64,000 nucleotides of DNA from Methylorubrum suomiense (GTDB lineage: Bacteria > Pseudomonadota > Alphaproteobacteria > Rhizobiales > Beijerinckiaceae): positions 358,995 through 422,994 of the forward strand of contig NZ_BPRE01000002.1 in assembly GCF_022179765.1 (NCBI RefSeq), in the 5' to 3' direction. The notes below the pieces were generated by a model. That model was not told the DNA's origin. It saw nothing but the letters and a program-made list of their open reading frames with translations, and did not search any database. The position numbers and the translations under genes are program-made. Below, piece by piece: positions 1 through 8,415 of this stretch (position 1 is its first letter; each line of letters begins with the position of its first letter).

Positions 1-1
1 G

Positions 2-1258
2 TTGCAGCTCGTGACCGACTCCCTGCGCTACTGGGCGACCGAGATGCGGGTCGACGGTTTCCGCTTCGATCTCGCGACGATCCTGGGCCGGGAACCCTAC
101 GGCTTCGACGAGGGCGGCGGCTTCCTCGATACCTGCCGCCAGGACCCGGTGCTCAACGACGTCAAGCTCATCGCCGAGCCGTGGGATTGCGGTCCCGGCG
201 GTTATCAGGTCGGCGGCTTCCCTCCCGGCTGGGCCGAGTGGAACGACCGTTTTCGCGACGACGTCCGGGGGTACTGGAAGGGCGACGGAGGTCTTCTGCC
301 GGGTCTCGCCTCGCGCATCACCGCGTCGGCCGACAAGTTCAACAAGCGCGGCCGCCGGCCCTGGGCCTCGGTCAACTTCATCACGGCCCATGACGGCTTC
401 ACGTTGAACGACACGGTCTCGTACAACGAGAAGCACAACATGGCCAATGGCGAGGATAACCGTGACGGCCACGGTCACAACCTCTCCTACAATTACGGCG
501 TTGAAGGTCCGACTGACGATCCGGCGATCCGTTCGGTCCGTCTGCGCCAGATGCGCAATCTCCTCGCGACGCTGTTCCTCTCGAAGGGCACGCCGATGTT
601 GCTTGCGGGCGACGAGTTCGCTCGGACGCAGCAGGGGAACAACAACGCCTATTGTCAGGACAACGAGGTGTCCTGGGTGGATTGGGGCGCGATCGGCGAG
701 GAGGAGCGGGATCTCGCCGAGTTCACCCAGCGCCTGATCCTCCTGCGCAACGCCCTGCCGATGCTCTCGCGCGGACGCTTCGTGACGGGCGCCTACGACG
801 AGGAGTTCGGCGTCAAGGACGTGACGTGGCTGACGCCTGCGGGCACCGAGATGGCGCCGGAGAACTGGAACGACGGCAATTCCCGTTCGCTCGCGGTGCT
901 ACTCGACGGTCGCGCCCAGGCCTCGGGCATCCACCGGCGCGGAGAGGATGCGACCCTGCTCCTGTTCTACAACGCCTATCACGACGTCGTCGGCTTCACC
1001 TTCCCGGACACGCCGGGCGGGACCGCCTGGACGCGGCTCCTCGACACCAACCTGCCCGATGACCAGGACGTGGCGAGCTTTAAGGTCGGCGAGACCTACT
1101 CGGTGACGGGACGGTCGATGCTGATGTTCGTGCTCAAGCCCGACGAGAGCCCGGACGGCGAGCACAGCGCGACCGAGCGTTCGTACCAGTTCGTGATGCA
1201 GGCGTTCGAGCGCGCGAATGTCGAGAGCGTGCGTTTCGGCATCGATACGGAGGAGTAA
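2..1258 (+). CDS. glgX: Glycogen debranching enzyme GlgX, C-terminal part (5' end outside window)
   Basis: GH13-family glycosidase that cleaves alpha-1,6 branches of glycogen limit dextrin in the cytoplasm. The open frame runs off the left edge, so the N-terminal CBM48 domain and the start of the barrel are missing. Visible catalytic signatures are RVDGFRFDLA with the nucleophile Asp23, LIAEPWD with the acid/base Glu59, and ITAHDGFTLND with the third acidic residue Asp132 (numbering from base 2). The late C-terminal beta domain follows and the frame stops at TAA. The 418 residues seen correspond to somewhat more than half of a usual GlgX of about 650-750. A GlgX/TreX-type isoamylase is the alternative; the motifs fit both and the neighbours that would decide are outside. 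Confidence 0.93.
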   Translation: MQLVTDSLRYWATEMRVDGFRFDLATILGREPYGFDEGGGFLDTCRQDPVLNDVKLIAEPWDCGPGGYQVGGFPPGWAEWNDRFRDDVRGYWKGDGGLLPGLASRITASADKFNKRGRRPWASVNFITAHDGFTLNDTVSYNEKHNMANGEDNRDGHGHNLSYNYGVEGPTDDPAIRSVRLRQMRNLLATLFLSKGTPMLLAGDEFARTQQGNNNAYCQDNEVSWVDWGAIGEEERDLAEFTQRLILLRNALPMLSRGRFVTGAYDEEFGVKDVTWLTPAGTEMAPENWNDGNSRSLAVLLDGRAQASGIHRRGEDATLLLFYNAYHDVVGFTFPDTPGGTAWTRLLDTNLPDDQDVASFKVGETYSVTGRSMLMFVLKPDESPDGEHSATERSYQFVMQAFERANVESVRFGIDTEE

Positions 1259-1266
1259 GTCCGGTT

Positions 1267-1302
1267 TGCCGGGTGGGGGGACTCACGGCGCCCCGCCCGG
1301 CA
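1267..1302 (+). terminator. GC-rich hairpin after glgX
   Basis: Twelve-base arms at 1267-1278 and 1291-1302 pair with one G-U and leave a 12-base loop. It starts 9 bases after the glgX stop. No T-run follows, so it may only be an RNA-stabilising hairpin. Confidence 0.4.
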
Positions 1303-1397
1303 TGCCAAGAGGGTTTGGCAGTAAGGTATGCCAAGCGACTTGCGAGGGACGAGCGCGGCGATACCCGTGAACGATCCCGTGGGAGAACGGCTTTCCG

Positions 1398-2993
1398 ATG
1401 ACCGACATTCCCGAGAAGCCGTCCCACGGCGCTCATCCGCGCGTCGAGGCCAGCATCCGCGGTCGTGAATTCGAGTCCGGCAGCAGCATTTTCTTCGCCG
1501 CCGTCGAGATGACGCGCATGCCGATGACGGTGGTCGATCCGAACCTGCCCGACCAGCCGATCGTCTTCGTCAACCAAGCCTTCCTGACGATGACGGGCTA
1601 CGACAAGTCCGAGGTCATCGGCCGCAATTGCCGCTTCCTGCAGGGACCGAACACCGATCCCGAGGCCAAGGCGCGGCTGAAAGCAGCGATTGCGGACCAG
1701 ACGGATATCGCCCTCGAACTCCAGAATTATCGGAAGGACGGCTCGACCTTCTGGAACGCGTTGTTCGTCAGCCCGGTCTACAATGCCGCCGGCGACCTCG
1801 TATACTTCTTCGGCTCGCAGCTCGACATCACCCGCCGCCGGCAAGCGGAGGAATCGCTGCATCAGGCGCAGAAGATGGAAGCGATCGGCCAGCTGACCGG
1901 CGGCATCGCCCACGATTTCAACAATCTGCTGCAAGTCATTCTTGGCTACGCGGATTCGCTGGCGACGAATCTCGACCGCCCCGATGCCGACCGCGGCCGG
2001 ATGACCCGCGCCGTCGGCAATATCCGCGAGGCTGCGGAGCGTGCCTCGACGCTGACGCAACAGCTTCTATCCTTTGCCCGTAAGCAGCGGCTCGAGGGGC
2101 GAACCATCAATCTGAATGCTTTGGTCGAGGAAATGCGCCAACTCGCGGAGCGCACCCTCGGCGAGACGATCACCATCAGGACGGATCTCGCCCCCGGCCT
2201 CTGGCCCTGCCGCCTCGATCCCACCCAGGCGGAAGTCGCTCTCCTCAACATCCTCATCAATGCCCGCGATGCCATGCCGGAGGGAGGGCGCGTCGGCATC
2301 GCGACCCGCAATTGCGAACCGTCTGCCCCCGGCGGGTCGCGGTGCGTTGCCGTCGAGATCTCCGATACGGGATCGGGCATACCCTCGGATGTGCTCGCCC
2401 GGGTGATGGATCCGTTCTTCACCACCAAGGAGGAGGGGAAGGGTACAGGGCTCGGGTTGTCCATGGTCTACGGCTTCGCCAAGCAGTCCGGCGGCACCGT
2501 CCAGATCGAATCCGTCGTCGGCGAGGGCACCACCGTCCGCCTTCTGTTTCCGGCAAGCGAAGAAACCCGCACCGAGGAGCGTTCGGCGTCCAACGTCGCG
2601 TCGCCCGAGCCACAGGGGGGCAGCGAGACGGTCCTCGTCGTGGACGATCGCGCCGACGTCGCCGAACTCGCCCGCGCCATCCTGCGCGATTACGGCTACG
2701 GCACGCTCCTGGCCCGCCATGGACGCGAGGCGCTGGAGATTCTCGACGATCACCCCGAGATCGATCTTCTGTTCTCCGATCTGATCATGCCGGGAATGGA
2801 CGGGTTGACGCTGGCCCGCGAGGCCCGCCGTCGCCGCCCCTCGCTGCGGGTCCTGCTCGCGACGGGCTACGCTGAGGCCAGCCTGGAACGAACCGGATTG
2901 CCCCGCCCGGAGTTCGAGATCTTGAACAAGCCGTACCGCCGCGCCGACTTGATCCGGCGGATACGGACAATCCTCGACGCGCCGACGACGTGA
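1398..2993 (+). CDS. Blue-light LOV-domain hybrid histidine kinase with C-terminal receiver
   Basis: Cytoplasmic sensor kinase; no membrane segment is visible. A LOV-type PAS domain (about residues 30-150) carries the flavin-adduct signature GRNCRFLQGP with the reactive Cys78. A dimerisation/phosphoacceptor helix follows with GGIAHDFNNLL, His172. The ATPase domain (about 250-385) shows the N box NILINARDAM, DTGSGIP and GKGTGLGLS. The last 120 residues are a receiver with phosphoacceptor Asp461 in SDLIMPGMDG. The layout LOV-HisKA-HATPase-REC matches known LOV hybrid kinases of alphaproteobacteria, which link blue light to stress or lifestyle outputs. The order suggests His172 to Asp461 transfer. 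The output partner is not adjacent. The ATG is preceded by a purine-rich GGGAGAAC stretch. Confidence 0.93.
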   Translation: MTDIPEKPSHGAHPRVEASIRGREFESGSSIFFAAVEMTRMPMTVVDPNLPDQPIVFVNQAFLTMTGYDKSEVIGRNCRFLQGPNTDPEAKARLKAAIADQTDIALELQNYRKDGSTFWNALFVSPVYNAAGDLVYFFGSQLDITRRRQAEESLHQAQKMEAIGQLTGGIAHDFNNLLQVILGYADSLATNLDRPDADRGRMTRAVGNIREAAERASTLTQQLLSFARKQRLEGRTINLNALVEEMRQLAERTLGETITIRTDLAPGLWPCRLDPTQAEVALLNILINARDAMPEGGRVGIATRNCEPSAPGGSRCVAVEISDTGSGIPSDVLARVMDPFFTTKEEGKGTGLGLSMVYGFAKQSGGTVQIESVVGEGTTVRLLFPASEETRTEERSASNVASPEPQGGSETVLVVDDRADVAELARAILRDYGYGTLLARHGREALEILDDHPEIDLLFSDLIMPGMDGLTLAREARRRRPSLRVLLATGYAEASLERTGLPRPEFEILNKPYRRADLIRRIRTILDAPTT

Positions 2994-3019
2994 GCGGCGC
3001 CGACTGACGGGAGAGATCG

Positions 3020-3337
3020 ATGGCCCGCGGCGACAAAGGGAAATACACCGACAAGCAGGTCCGCAAGGCCGAACATATCGCCGAATCCTACGAGGCGCGC
3101 GGCGTGCCTGAGAAGGAGGCCGAGTCCCGTGCCTGGGCCACGGTCAACAAGGATGACGGCGGCGGCAAGAAGCCCGGCGGCTCCGGCCGTGGCAAGTCGA
3201 CGGGACATCCGGCGGCCCACAAGGGCGGCCGAAGCGGCGGCACGGCATCAGCCTCGCGGACGCCCGAACAACGCTCGGCCTCAGCGAAGAAAGCCGCCGA
3301 GACGCGCAAGCGCAACGCTGCAGAGAAGGCCGGCTAA
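3020..3337 (+). CDS. Small basic hydrophilic protein of the type often labelled plasmid stabilisation protein
   Basis: 105 residues, very rich in Lys, Arg, Gly, Ser and Ala. The N-terminal 45 residues form a compact acidic/basic helical segment (KYTDKQVRKAEHIAESYEAR), followed by a Gly-rich low-complexity linker and an Ala/Lys-rich helical tail resembling a histone H1-like tail. Proteins of this architecture are common in Methylobacterium and rhizobia and are annotated as plasmid stabilisation proteins without experimental basis. The start is supported by GGGAGAG eight bases upstream. Nucleic-acid binding is plausible from composition. It stands alone and converges with icd over a shared terminator. 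Confidence 0.75.
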   Translation: MARGDKGKYTDKQVRKAEHIAESYEARGVPEKEAESRAWATVNKDDGGGKKPGGSGRGKSTGHPAAHKGGRSGGTASASRTPEQRSASAKKAAETRKRNAAEKAG

Positions 3338-3342
3338 GACCG

Positions 3343-3378
3343 GCCCGAGCCCTCCCCGGCATGGGGGAGGGTTCGGGC
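3343..3378. terminator. Strong bidirectional hairpin between convergent genes
   Basis: Arms 3343-3357 and 3364-3378 form a 15-base-pair GC-rich stem with one G-U pair and a 6-base loop. It lies between the 3' ends of the small basic protein gene (+) and icd (-), so it probably terminates both. Confidence 0.75.
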
Positions 3379-3386
3379 ATCTGTCT

Positions 3387-4598
3387 TCAGGCCATCGCGG
3401 CCTTGAGGTTCTCGTCGACCTTGTCGAGGAAGCCGTTGGTGGTGAGCCACTTCTGGTCCGGGCCGACGAGCAGCGCGAGATCCTTCGTCATGTGACCGGC
3501 CTCGACGGTGTCGACGCAGACCTTCTCCAGCGTCGCGGCGAACTTGGCCAATTCGCCGTTGTCGTCGAGCTTGGCCCGGTGCGACAAGCCGCGGGTCCAG
3601 GCGAAGATCGAGGCGATGGAGTTGGTCGAGGTCGCCTTGCCCTTCTGGTGCTCGCGGTAATGGCGGGTCACCGTGCCGTGGGCGGCCTCGGCCTCCACGG
3701 TCTGGCCGTCCGGCGTCATCAGAACCGAGGTCATCAGGCCCAGCGAGCCGAAGCCCTGCGCCGCGGTGTCCGACTGCACGTCGCCGTCGTAGTTCTTACA
3801 CGCCCAGACATACCCGCCCGACCATTTGAGGCAGGACGCCACCATGTCATCGATCAGACGGTGCTCGTAGACGAGGCCGAGGCTCTGGAATTTCGACTTG
3901 AACTCCTCGTCGAACACCTTCTGGAACAGATCCTTGAAGCGCCCATCATAGACCTTGAGGATGGTGTTCTTGGTGGACAGGTAGACCGGGTACTTGCGCG
4001 CCAGGCCGTAGTTGAACGACGCACGGGCAAAATCGATGATCGATTGATCGAGGTTGTACATCGACATCGCGACGCCGGCCTCGGGGAACTTGAACACTTC
4101 CTTCTCGATGACGGTGCCGTCATCGCCCTCGAACTTGATCGTTAGCCGGCCCTTGCCCGGCACCTTGAAGTCGGTGGCGCGGTACTGGTCGCCGTAGGCG
4201 TGGCGGCCGATGACGAAGGGCTGGGTCCAACCCGGAACGAGGCGCGGCACGTTCGAGCAGATGATCGGCTCACGGAAGATTACGCCGCCGAGGATGTTGC
4301 GGATCGTGCCGTTGGGCGACCGCCACATCTCCTTGAGCTTGAACTCCTCGACGCGGGCCTCGTCCGGCGTGATCGTGGCGCATTTCACACCGACGCCGTG
4401 GCGCTTGATCGCCTCCGCGGCATCGACCGTGACCTGATCGTTCGTCGCGTCGCGGTGTTCGACGCCGAGATCGTAATAATCGAGATCGAGATCGAGGTAG
4501 GGGTGGATGAGCTTGTTCTTGATCTCCGCCCAGATGATCCGGGTCATCTCATCGCCGTCGAGCTCGACGACCGGATTGGCCACCTTGATCTTCGCCAT
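3387..4598 (-). CDS. icd: NADP-dependent isocitrate dehydrogenase
   Basis: Oxidatively decarboxylates isocitrate to 2-oxoglutarate in the TCA cycle, producing NADPH. The 403-residue length and the N-terminus with [13 protein letters not shown] place it in the homodimeric, eukaryote-like NADP-IDH subfamily found in alphaproteobacteria, not the E. coli-type subfamily. The isocitrate-binding segment SPNGTIRN (residues 94-101, with Ser94, Asn96 and Arg100) is intact, and DDMVAS in the clasp/active-site region is present. The 326-base upstream gap and divergent Fae-like gene imply its own promoter. In methylotrophs this step is partly bypassed during growth on C1 compounds. Confidence 0.97.
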   Translation of the reverse strand: MAKIKVANPVVELDGDEMTRIIWAEIKNKLIHPYLDLDLDYYDLGVEHRDATNDQVTVDAAEAIKRHGVGVKCATITPDEARVEEFKLKEMWRSPNGTIRNILGGVIFREPIICSNVPRLVPGWTQPFVIGRHAYGDQYRATDFKVPGKGRLTIKFEGDDGTVIEKEVFKFPEAGVAMSMYNLDQSIIDFARASFNYGLARKYPVYLSTKNTILKVYDGRFKDLFQKVFDEEFKSKFQSLGLVYEHRLIDDMVASCLKWSGGYVWACKNYDGDVQSDTAAQGFGSLGLMTSVLMTPDGQTVEAEAAHGTVTRHYREHQKGKATSTNSIASIFAWTRGLSHRAKLDDNGELAKFAATLEKVCVDTVEAGHMTKDLALLVGPDQKWLTTNGFLDKVDENLKAAMA

Positions 4599-4924
4599 GT
4601 CGGTCCCTCAGTGACCCGGTGCCGCGTGCCCGGCCGGTTGCCGTCCCGCGCGTTCCCGGAACCTCGTCGGCGCCCCTATAACGCACCGCACCACCTCGAC
4701 AAAGCCGGGCTGCGATCACCTGTTTCGGAGGCGCGATTCTGTCACCGTCCCGCTTCCGGGCGGCTCTGCACGGGGCACGCGAGAACCGCGCCAATTCGGA
4801 CGACGGGATTCAAACCGGTGTCGCTCCCGGACAAGCGCACAGACCGGCCTCGCTTTACCCGGCCTGGACAAACCTATCCGGCGCTGCGACGACCCGGGCC
4901 GGTTCAAGACCTGAAGGAGACACC
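4599..4924. other. Divergent intergenic region between icd and the Fae paralogue
   Basis: No gene or convincing structured RNA is seen. It must hold the promoters of both flanking genes. A GAAGGAGA ribosome-binding site lies directly before the ATG at 4925. Confidence 0.5.
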
Positions 4925-5473
4925 ATGAGCGACCGCATCATCCTGCGCGCCGGCGAAGCCCTCGTCGCCGGCGGCCCGCCCAACACGGCCTCCGAGCCGG
5001 AGGTCATCATCGGCGAGCTCGACGGACCGGTCGGAACCGCGCTCGCAACGCTGACCGGCGATCAGGTGGTGGGTCACTCCCGCGTCTTCGCGCTCCTGAA
5101 CACGGATATCATGGTTCGCCCGGTCACGCTCTGCGTGTCCAAGGTGAGCGTGACCGAGAACAAGTACACCTCGATCCTGATGGGCACGGTCCAATACGCC
5201 ATCGCCAACGGCGTGCTCGATGCCGTGCGCGCCGGTTACATTCCCAAGGAAAAGGCCAACGATCTCGGCATCATCTGCTCGGTCTGGCTGAGCCCCGGCG
5301 TGATTCAGGACCAAAACATCGATCACAAGGCCCTGTTCGACATTCAGCGCCGCGGCATGACCGAGGCGATCCGCAAGGCCATGACCAACGAGCCGTCGAT
5401 CGACTGGCTCCTGGAGAACCAGGATAAGATCGTCCACAAATATTACCAGATGGGCCTCGACGGTAAGATCTGA
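4925..5473 (+). CDS. Formaldehyde-activating enzyme family paralogue (Fae-like)
   Basis: Fae condenses formaldehyde with tetrahydromethanopterin at the entry of the methylotrophic formaldehyde oxidation pathway. This 182-residue protein has the Fae-fold pattern: GEALVAGG near the N-terminus, a long VQYAIANGVLDAVRAGYIP helix region, and a C-terminal helix. It is clearly diverged from classical Fae1 as I know it: the first part differs and the residue matching the catalytic His of Fae1 is not obvious. Methylobacterium genomes carry such Fae2/Fae3-type paralogues of uncertain function. GAAGGAGA directly precedes the start. Whether it activates formaldehyde or senses a pterin or C1 unit cannot be told from sequence. 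Confidence 0.88.
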   Translation: MSDRIILRAGEALVAGGPPNTASEPEVIIGELDGPVGTALATLTGDQVVGHSRVFALLNTDIMVRPVTLCVSKVSVTENKYTSILMGTVQYAIANGVLDAVRAGYIPKEKANDLGIICSVWLSPGVIQDQNIDHKALFDIQRRGMTEAIRKAMTNEPSIDWLLENQDKIVHKYYQMGLDGKI

Positions 5474-5577
5474 TCTTTTTGAACTGTTGCGCCGCCGGCT
5501 TGGCCGGCGGTGCGCGCGGCTTGGACAGCGCATCGATCACGGGTATCGTCGGAACTCACCGTCTCAGCGAGAGGCCC

Positions 5578-5847
5578 ATGCCCAGCAGCGCCGATCTCGG
5601 TCCCCATCTCGAAGGTTATGTTGCGTCCCTCGTACGCGAGGGCCGTTACAGCTCCCGATCCGATGTCCTGCGTGAAGGTGTGAGGCTGATTGAGGAGCGA
5701 GAGAAGCGCTTGGCCGCGCTCGACGCCGCCCTCGATCGCGGAATCTCGGATATCGATGCCGGCCGTGTCATCGATGCAGATGAGGTGCGCGCGCGCCTGA
5801 TCACCAAATACGCTGCCCTGGATACGACATCGGCGCGGAGGGGATGA
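5578..5847 (+). CDS. parD: ParD-type antitoxin
   Basis: 89-residue antitoxin of the CopG/ParD family. The N-terminus forms a ribbon-helix-helix DNA-binding domain (LGPHLEGYVASLVREGRYSS, then RSDVLREGVRLIEE), which should dimerise and repress its own promoter. The C-terminal acidic tail (SDIDAGRVIDADEVRARL) is the usual toxin-neutralising segment. The start at 5578 is chosen because AGAGG precedes it by five bases and because upstream residues in the open frame do not resemble the family. Its TGA overlaps the toxin ATG by four bases, giving translational coupling. Confidence 0.87.
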   Translation: MPSSADLGPHLEGYVASLVREGRYSSRSDVLREGVRLIEEREKRLAALDAALDRGISDIDAGRVIDADEVRARLITKYAALDTTSARRG

Positions 5848-6143
5848 AGGTCGTCTTCTCACAGGCGGCTCAGGCTGACCTCGAGTCGATTGGCGATTAC
5901 ATCGCTCGTGACAATCCACGTCGGGCCATGGCCTTTGTCGATGAACTCGTCGACTGTGCCGAGCAAATCGTAGACGCTCCCGAAGGTTTTCCCCTCGTCG
6001 AACGTTATCGCTCCCGCGGGATCCGCAAGCGTGTCCACAAATCCTACCTGATTTTCTATCGAATTCGGGAATGTCGGATTGAGATCCTTCATATTCTGAA
6101 TGGTGCGCAGGACTGGGATACTATGGCTCTCGCCACGGATTGA
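5844..6143 (+). CDS. parE: ParE/RelE-superfamily toxin
   Basis: 99-residue toxin of the ParE branch: LESIGDYIARDNPRRAMAFV near the N-terminus and RVHKSYLIFYRI followed by IEILHILNGAQDW at the C-terminus are typical. ParE toxins poison DNA gyrase, whereas related RelE toxins cut mRNA on the ribosome; the missing RelE catalytic basic triad and the ParD partner favour ParE. It overlaps parD by ATGA. The chromosomal location outside the prophage suggests a stable addiction or stress module. Confidence 0.9.
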   Translation: MKVVFSQAAQADLESIGDYIARDNPRRAMAFVDELVDCAEQIVDAPEGFPLVERYRSRGIRKRVHKSYLIFYRIRECRIEILHILNGAQDWDTMALATD

Positions 6144-6194
6144 TGACATCACGCGCGTGCACCGCCCTCGAACACGCCGCGCGAACGAAGCCCC

Positions 6195-6929
6195 ATGACC
6201 GCCCCCATCATCATCCTGGTCGAGCCGCAGCTTGCCGAGAACATCGGCATGACCGCCCGCGCCATGGCGAATTTTGGCCTCTCCGAGCTGCGGTTGGTCG
6301 CGCCCAAGAACGGTTGGCCGAAGAAGGGCGTGCGGGAGGCTGCCTCCGGCGCGACGCATGTGCTCGACGAGGCGAAGGTTTTCGCCACTTTGCCCGACGC
6401 CATCGCCGACTTGCAGTGCCTGCTCGCGACCACCGCCCGCGAGCGCGGGCAGATGAAGCGTGTCTTCGCGCCGGAGCCGGCCATGGCGGAGGTCGCCGGG
6501 CGGATCTCCGCCGGTGAGCGGGTCGGGCTGATGTTCGGGCGCGAGCGGGTCGGGCTGACCAACGACGAGGTGTCGCTCGCGGATGCCATCGTGACCTTCC
6601 CGGTGACGGAAGAATTCCCCTCGCTCAATCTCGCCCAGGCCGTGCTGCTGATGGGCTACGAATGGCGCCGTGCCGCAGGGCTGGCCACCCTGCGGTTCTC
6701 CGGGGAGATGCTGTCGCCCCCGGCCACGCGGGAAGCGCTGCTGTCGCTGTTTGCGAGCCTCGAGGCGACGTTGGACGGGGTCGGCTTCTACCCGCCGGAG
6801 AAGCGCGACATCATCGCCCGCAACATGCGGGACATGCTCCATCGCATGAGCATGACCGAGCAGGACGTGCGGACGTTCCGCGGTGCGCTGCGGGCGCTCG
6901 CCCGGTCGGGCGGCACCCGCGGCGAGTAA
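6195..6929 (+). CDS. trmJ: tRNA (cytidine/uridine-32-2'-O)-methyltransferase TrmJ
   Basis: SPOUT-class AdoMet-dependent methyltransferase that 2'-O-methylates position 32 in the tRNA anticodon loop. The first 160 residues form the trefoil-knot domain: VEPQLAENIGMTARAM (Asn16 region), GLMFGRERVGL (residues 111-121) and SLNLAQAV (143-150), which builds the AdoMet pocket. The C-terminal 80 residues are the helical extension seen in TrmJ. Length of 244 is normal. It follows parE by 51 bases and probably has a separate promoter. Confidence 0.9.
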   Translation: MTAPIIILVEPQLAENIGMTARAMANFGLSELRLVAPKNGWPKKGVREAASGATHVLDEAKVFATLPDAIADLQCLLATTARERGQMKRVFAPEPAMAEVAGRISAGERVGLMFGRERVGLTNDEVSLADAIVTFPVTEEFPSLNLAQAVLLMGYEWRRAAGLATLRFSGEMLSPPATREALLSLFASLEATLDGVGFYPPEKRDIIARNMRDMLHRMSMTEQDVRTFRGALRALARSGGTRGE

Positions 6930-6955
6930 GCCCCGTCATCGGTCGCCTTCGGCGA

Positions 6956-7969
6956 TCACCCGATGCGGATCACGATCTTGCCGACATGGCTCGCCTCGGC
7001 GAGCGCGGCCAGAGCCGCCGGTGCCTCTTCGAAAGCGAAGGTCCGATCGACAACCGGCTTGATGTCGTGCAGGGCGATGGCCCGGTTCATGTCCTCGAAC
7101 ATTTCCCGCGAGCCGACGGCGACGCCGCGCACGAGGCAGCTCGCGCCGAGGATCGCCAGGGGATCGATCGCTTCGCCTTCCGCCAGAAGACCGATGAGAC
7201 CGATATGGCCGCCGGCCCTGGTCGAGGCGATGGAGCGGGGCAACGTGCCGGTTCCGCCGACTTCCACCACATGATCGACACCCGCGCCGCCGGTCAGGCG
7301 GCGCACCTCCAGCTCCCAATCGGGATGCGCAGTGTAATTGATCGTCTCGTGGGCGCCGAGGGCCTTCGCTTTCGCGAGCTTGGCGTCGCTGGATGAGGTG
7401 GCGATCACCCGCGCACCCGCAGCCTTCGCGAATTGGATCGCGAACACCGACACGCCGCCTGTACCGAGGGCCAGCACGGTCTCGCCCGCTTTCAACGGCT
7501 TGCAGCCGTAGAGGGAATTCCAGGCGGTCACCGCCGCACAGGGGAGCGTCGCTCCCTCCTCGAAGCTCAATCCATCCGGCAACCGCACGAGCCCGTCGGC
7601 ATCGAACACATGATACTCTGTCAGCACTCCGTCGACCGCGCCGCCCAGGGCGGTCTGCCACATGTCATCGACCTGCGCCCCGCCGAGCCAGCTCTGCGAG
7701 AAGATCCCGGCGACCCGCTCGCCACCCTTGAAGCGGCGCACGCCCTCGCCGACCCCGACGACCTCGCCCGCTCCGTCCGAGACGGGAATCAACCGGTCGA
7801 GATTGATCGCGAAAGGATAGCGATTCTGCGCGATCAGCAGATCGCGATAATTGAGCGAGGCGGCGCGCATGCGCACCAGCACCTGCCCACGGCCGGGCTC
7901 GGGCGCGGGCCGCTCGACGAGGCTCCAACTGTCGAGCCCCTTGGCGGCGGACATCTCGTAAGCGCGCAT
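6956..7969 (-). CDS. MDR-superfamily NAD(P)-dependent alcohol dehydrogenase/quinone oxidoreductase-like protein
   Basis: 337-residue medium-chain dehydrogenase/reductase. A GroES-like N-terminal domain contains SLNYRDLL and the glycine-rich SDGAGEVVGVGEGV. The Rossmann domain begins with VLALGTGGVSVFAIQFAKAAGA (about residues 166-187). The GHE and structural four-Cys zinc motifs of classical alcohol dehydrogenases are absent, so despite the usual label zinc-dependent alcohol dehydrogenase it is probably zinc-free and QOR-like. The start is set at the ATG at 7969 because the family N-terminus begins there; an upstream GTG would add 24 basic residues unlike the family. The substrate is unknown. 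Confidence 0.9.
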   Translation of the reverse strand: MRAYEMSAAKGLDSWSLVERPAPEPGRGQVLVRMRAASLNYRDLLIAQNRYPFAINLDRLIPVSDGAGEVVGVGEGVRRFKGGERVAGIFSQSWLGGAQVDDMWQTALGGAVDGVLTEYHVFDADGLVRLPDGLSFEEGATLPCAAVTAWNSLYGCKPLKAGETVLALGTGGVSVFAIQFAKAAGARVIATSSSDAKLAKAKALGAHETINYTAHPDWELEVRRLTGGAGVDHVVEVGGTGTLPRSIASTRAGGHIGLIGLLAEGEAIDPLAILGASCLVRGVAVGSREMFEDMNRAIALHDIKPVVDRTFAFEEAPAALAALAEASHVGKIVIRIG

Positions 7970-8415
7970 CGCATCTGTTCCCTGCTTGGCGTCGCGATCG
8001 CATATGGGGAAAAAGCGCCTCCTTGGCGACCTTTCCGCCACCGCCGCATCGATGTACCCCGCGCCGCCATCATCGGCGAAGAAGCGGATACGATCGCTTG
8101 GGATATCTTTGACGCTAAATATCTGAGATCAATAGCCTCAAAGATTCGGTCATGGCAGTTTCTATTTGGCCCACAATTAACACATATCATTATTCGTATT
8201 CGAATGAATGCTTACGCTGAATTCGATCATGTGGAAAATACGCGAAGTCGGAGGTCCTGTGGCCAGAGTCGCGTGTGGGAGACGTATGCGCACGTCCGGC
8301 TAACCCCAGGCGCGTCGCTCGCCAACCGCATCCGCACGTAATCAGCGTTGACTGTATCTTTTTGTGTGATCTATCAGTTATAGCAAGATGCATATTTATC
8401 CGCAGCGAGGTCGCC
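7970..8415. other. 446-base divergent gap with an AT-richer patch
   Basis: Bases about 8090-8260 are clearly lower in GC than the surroundings and contain no convincing gene. It separates the divergent MDR gene and the exported protein gene and should contain both promoters. No hairpin or repeat stood out. Confidence 0.45.
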
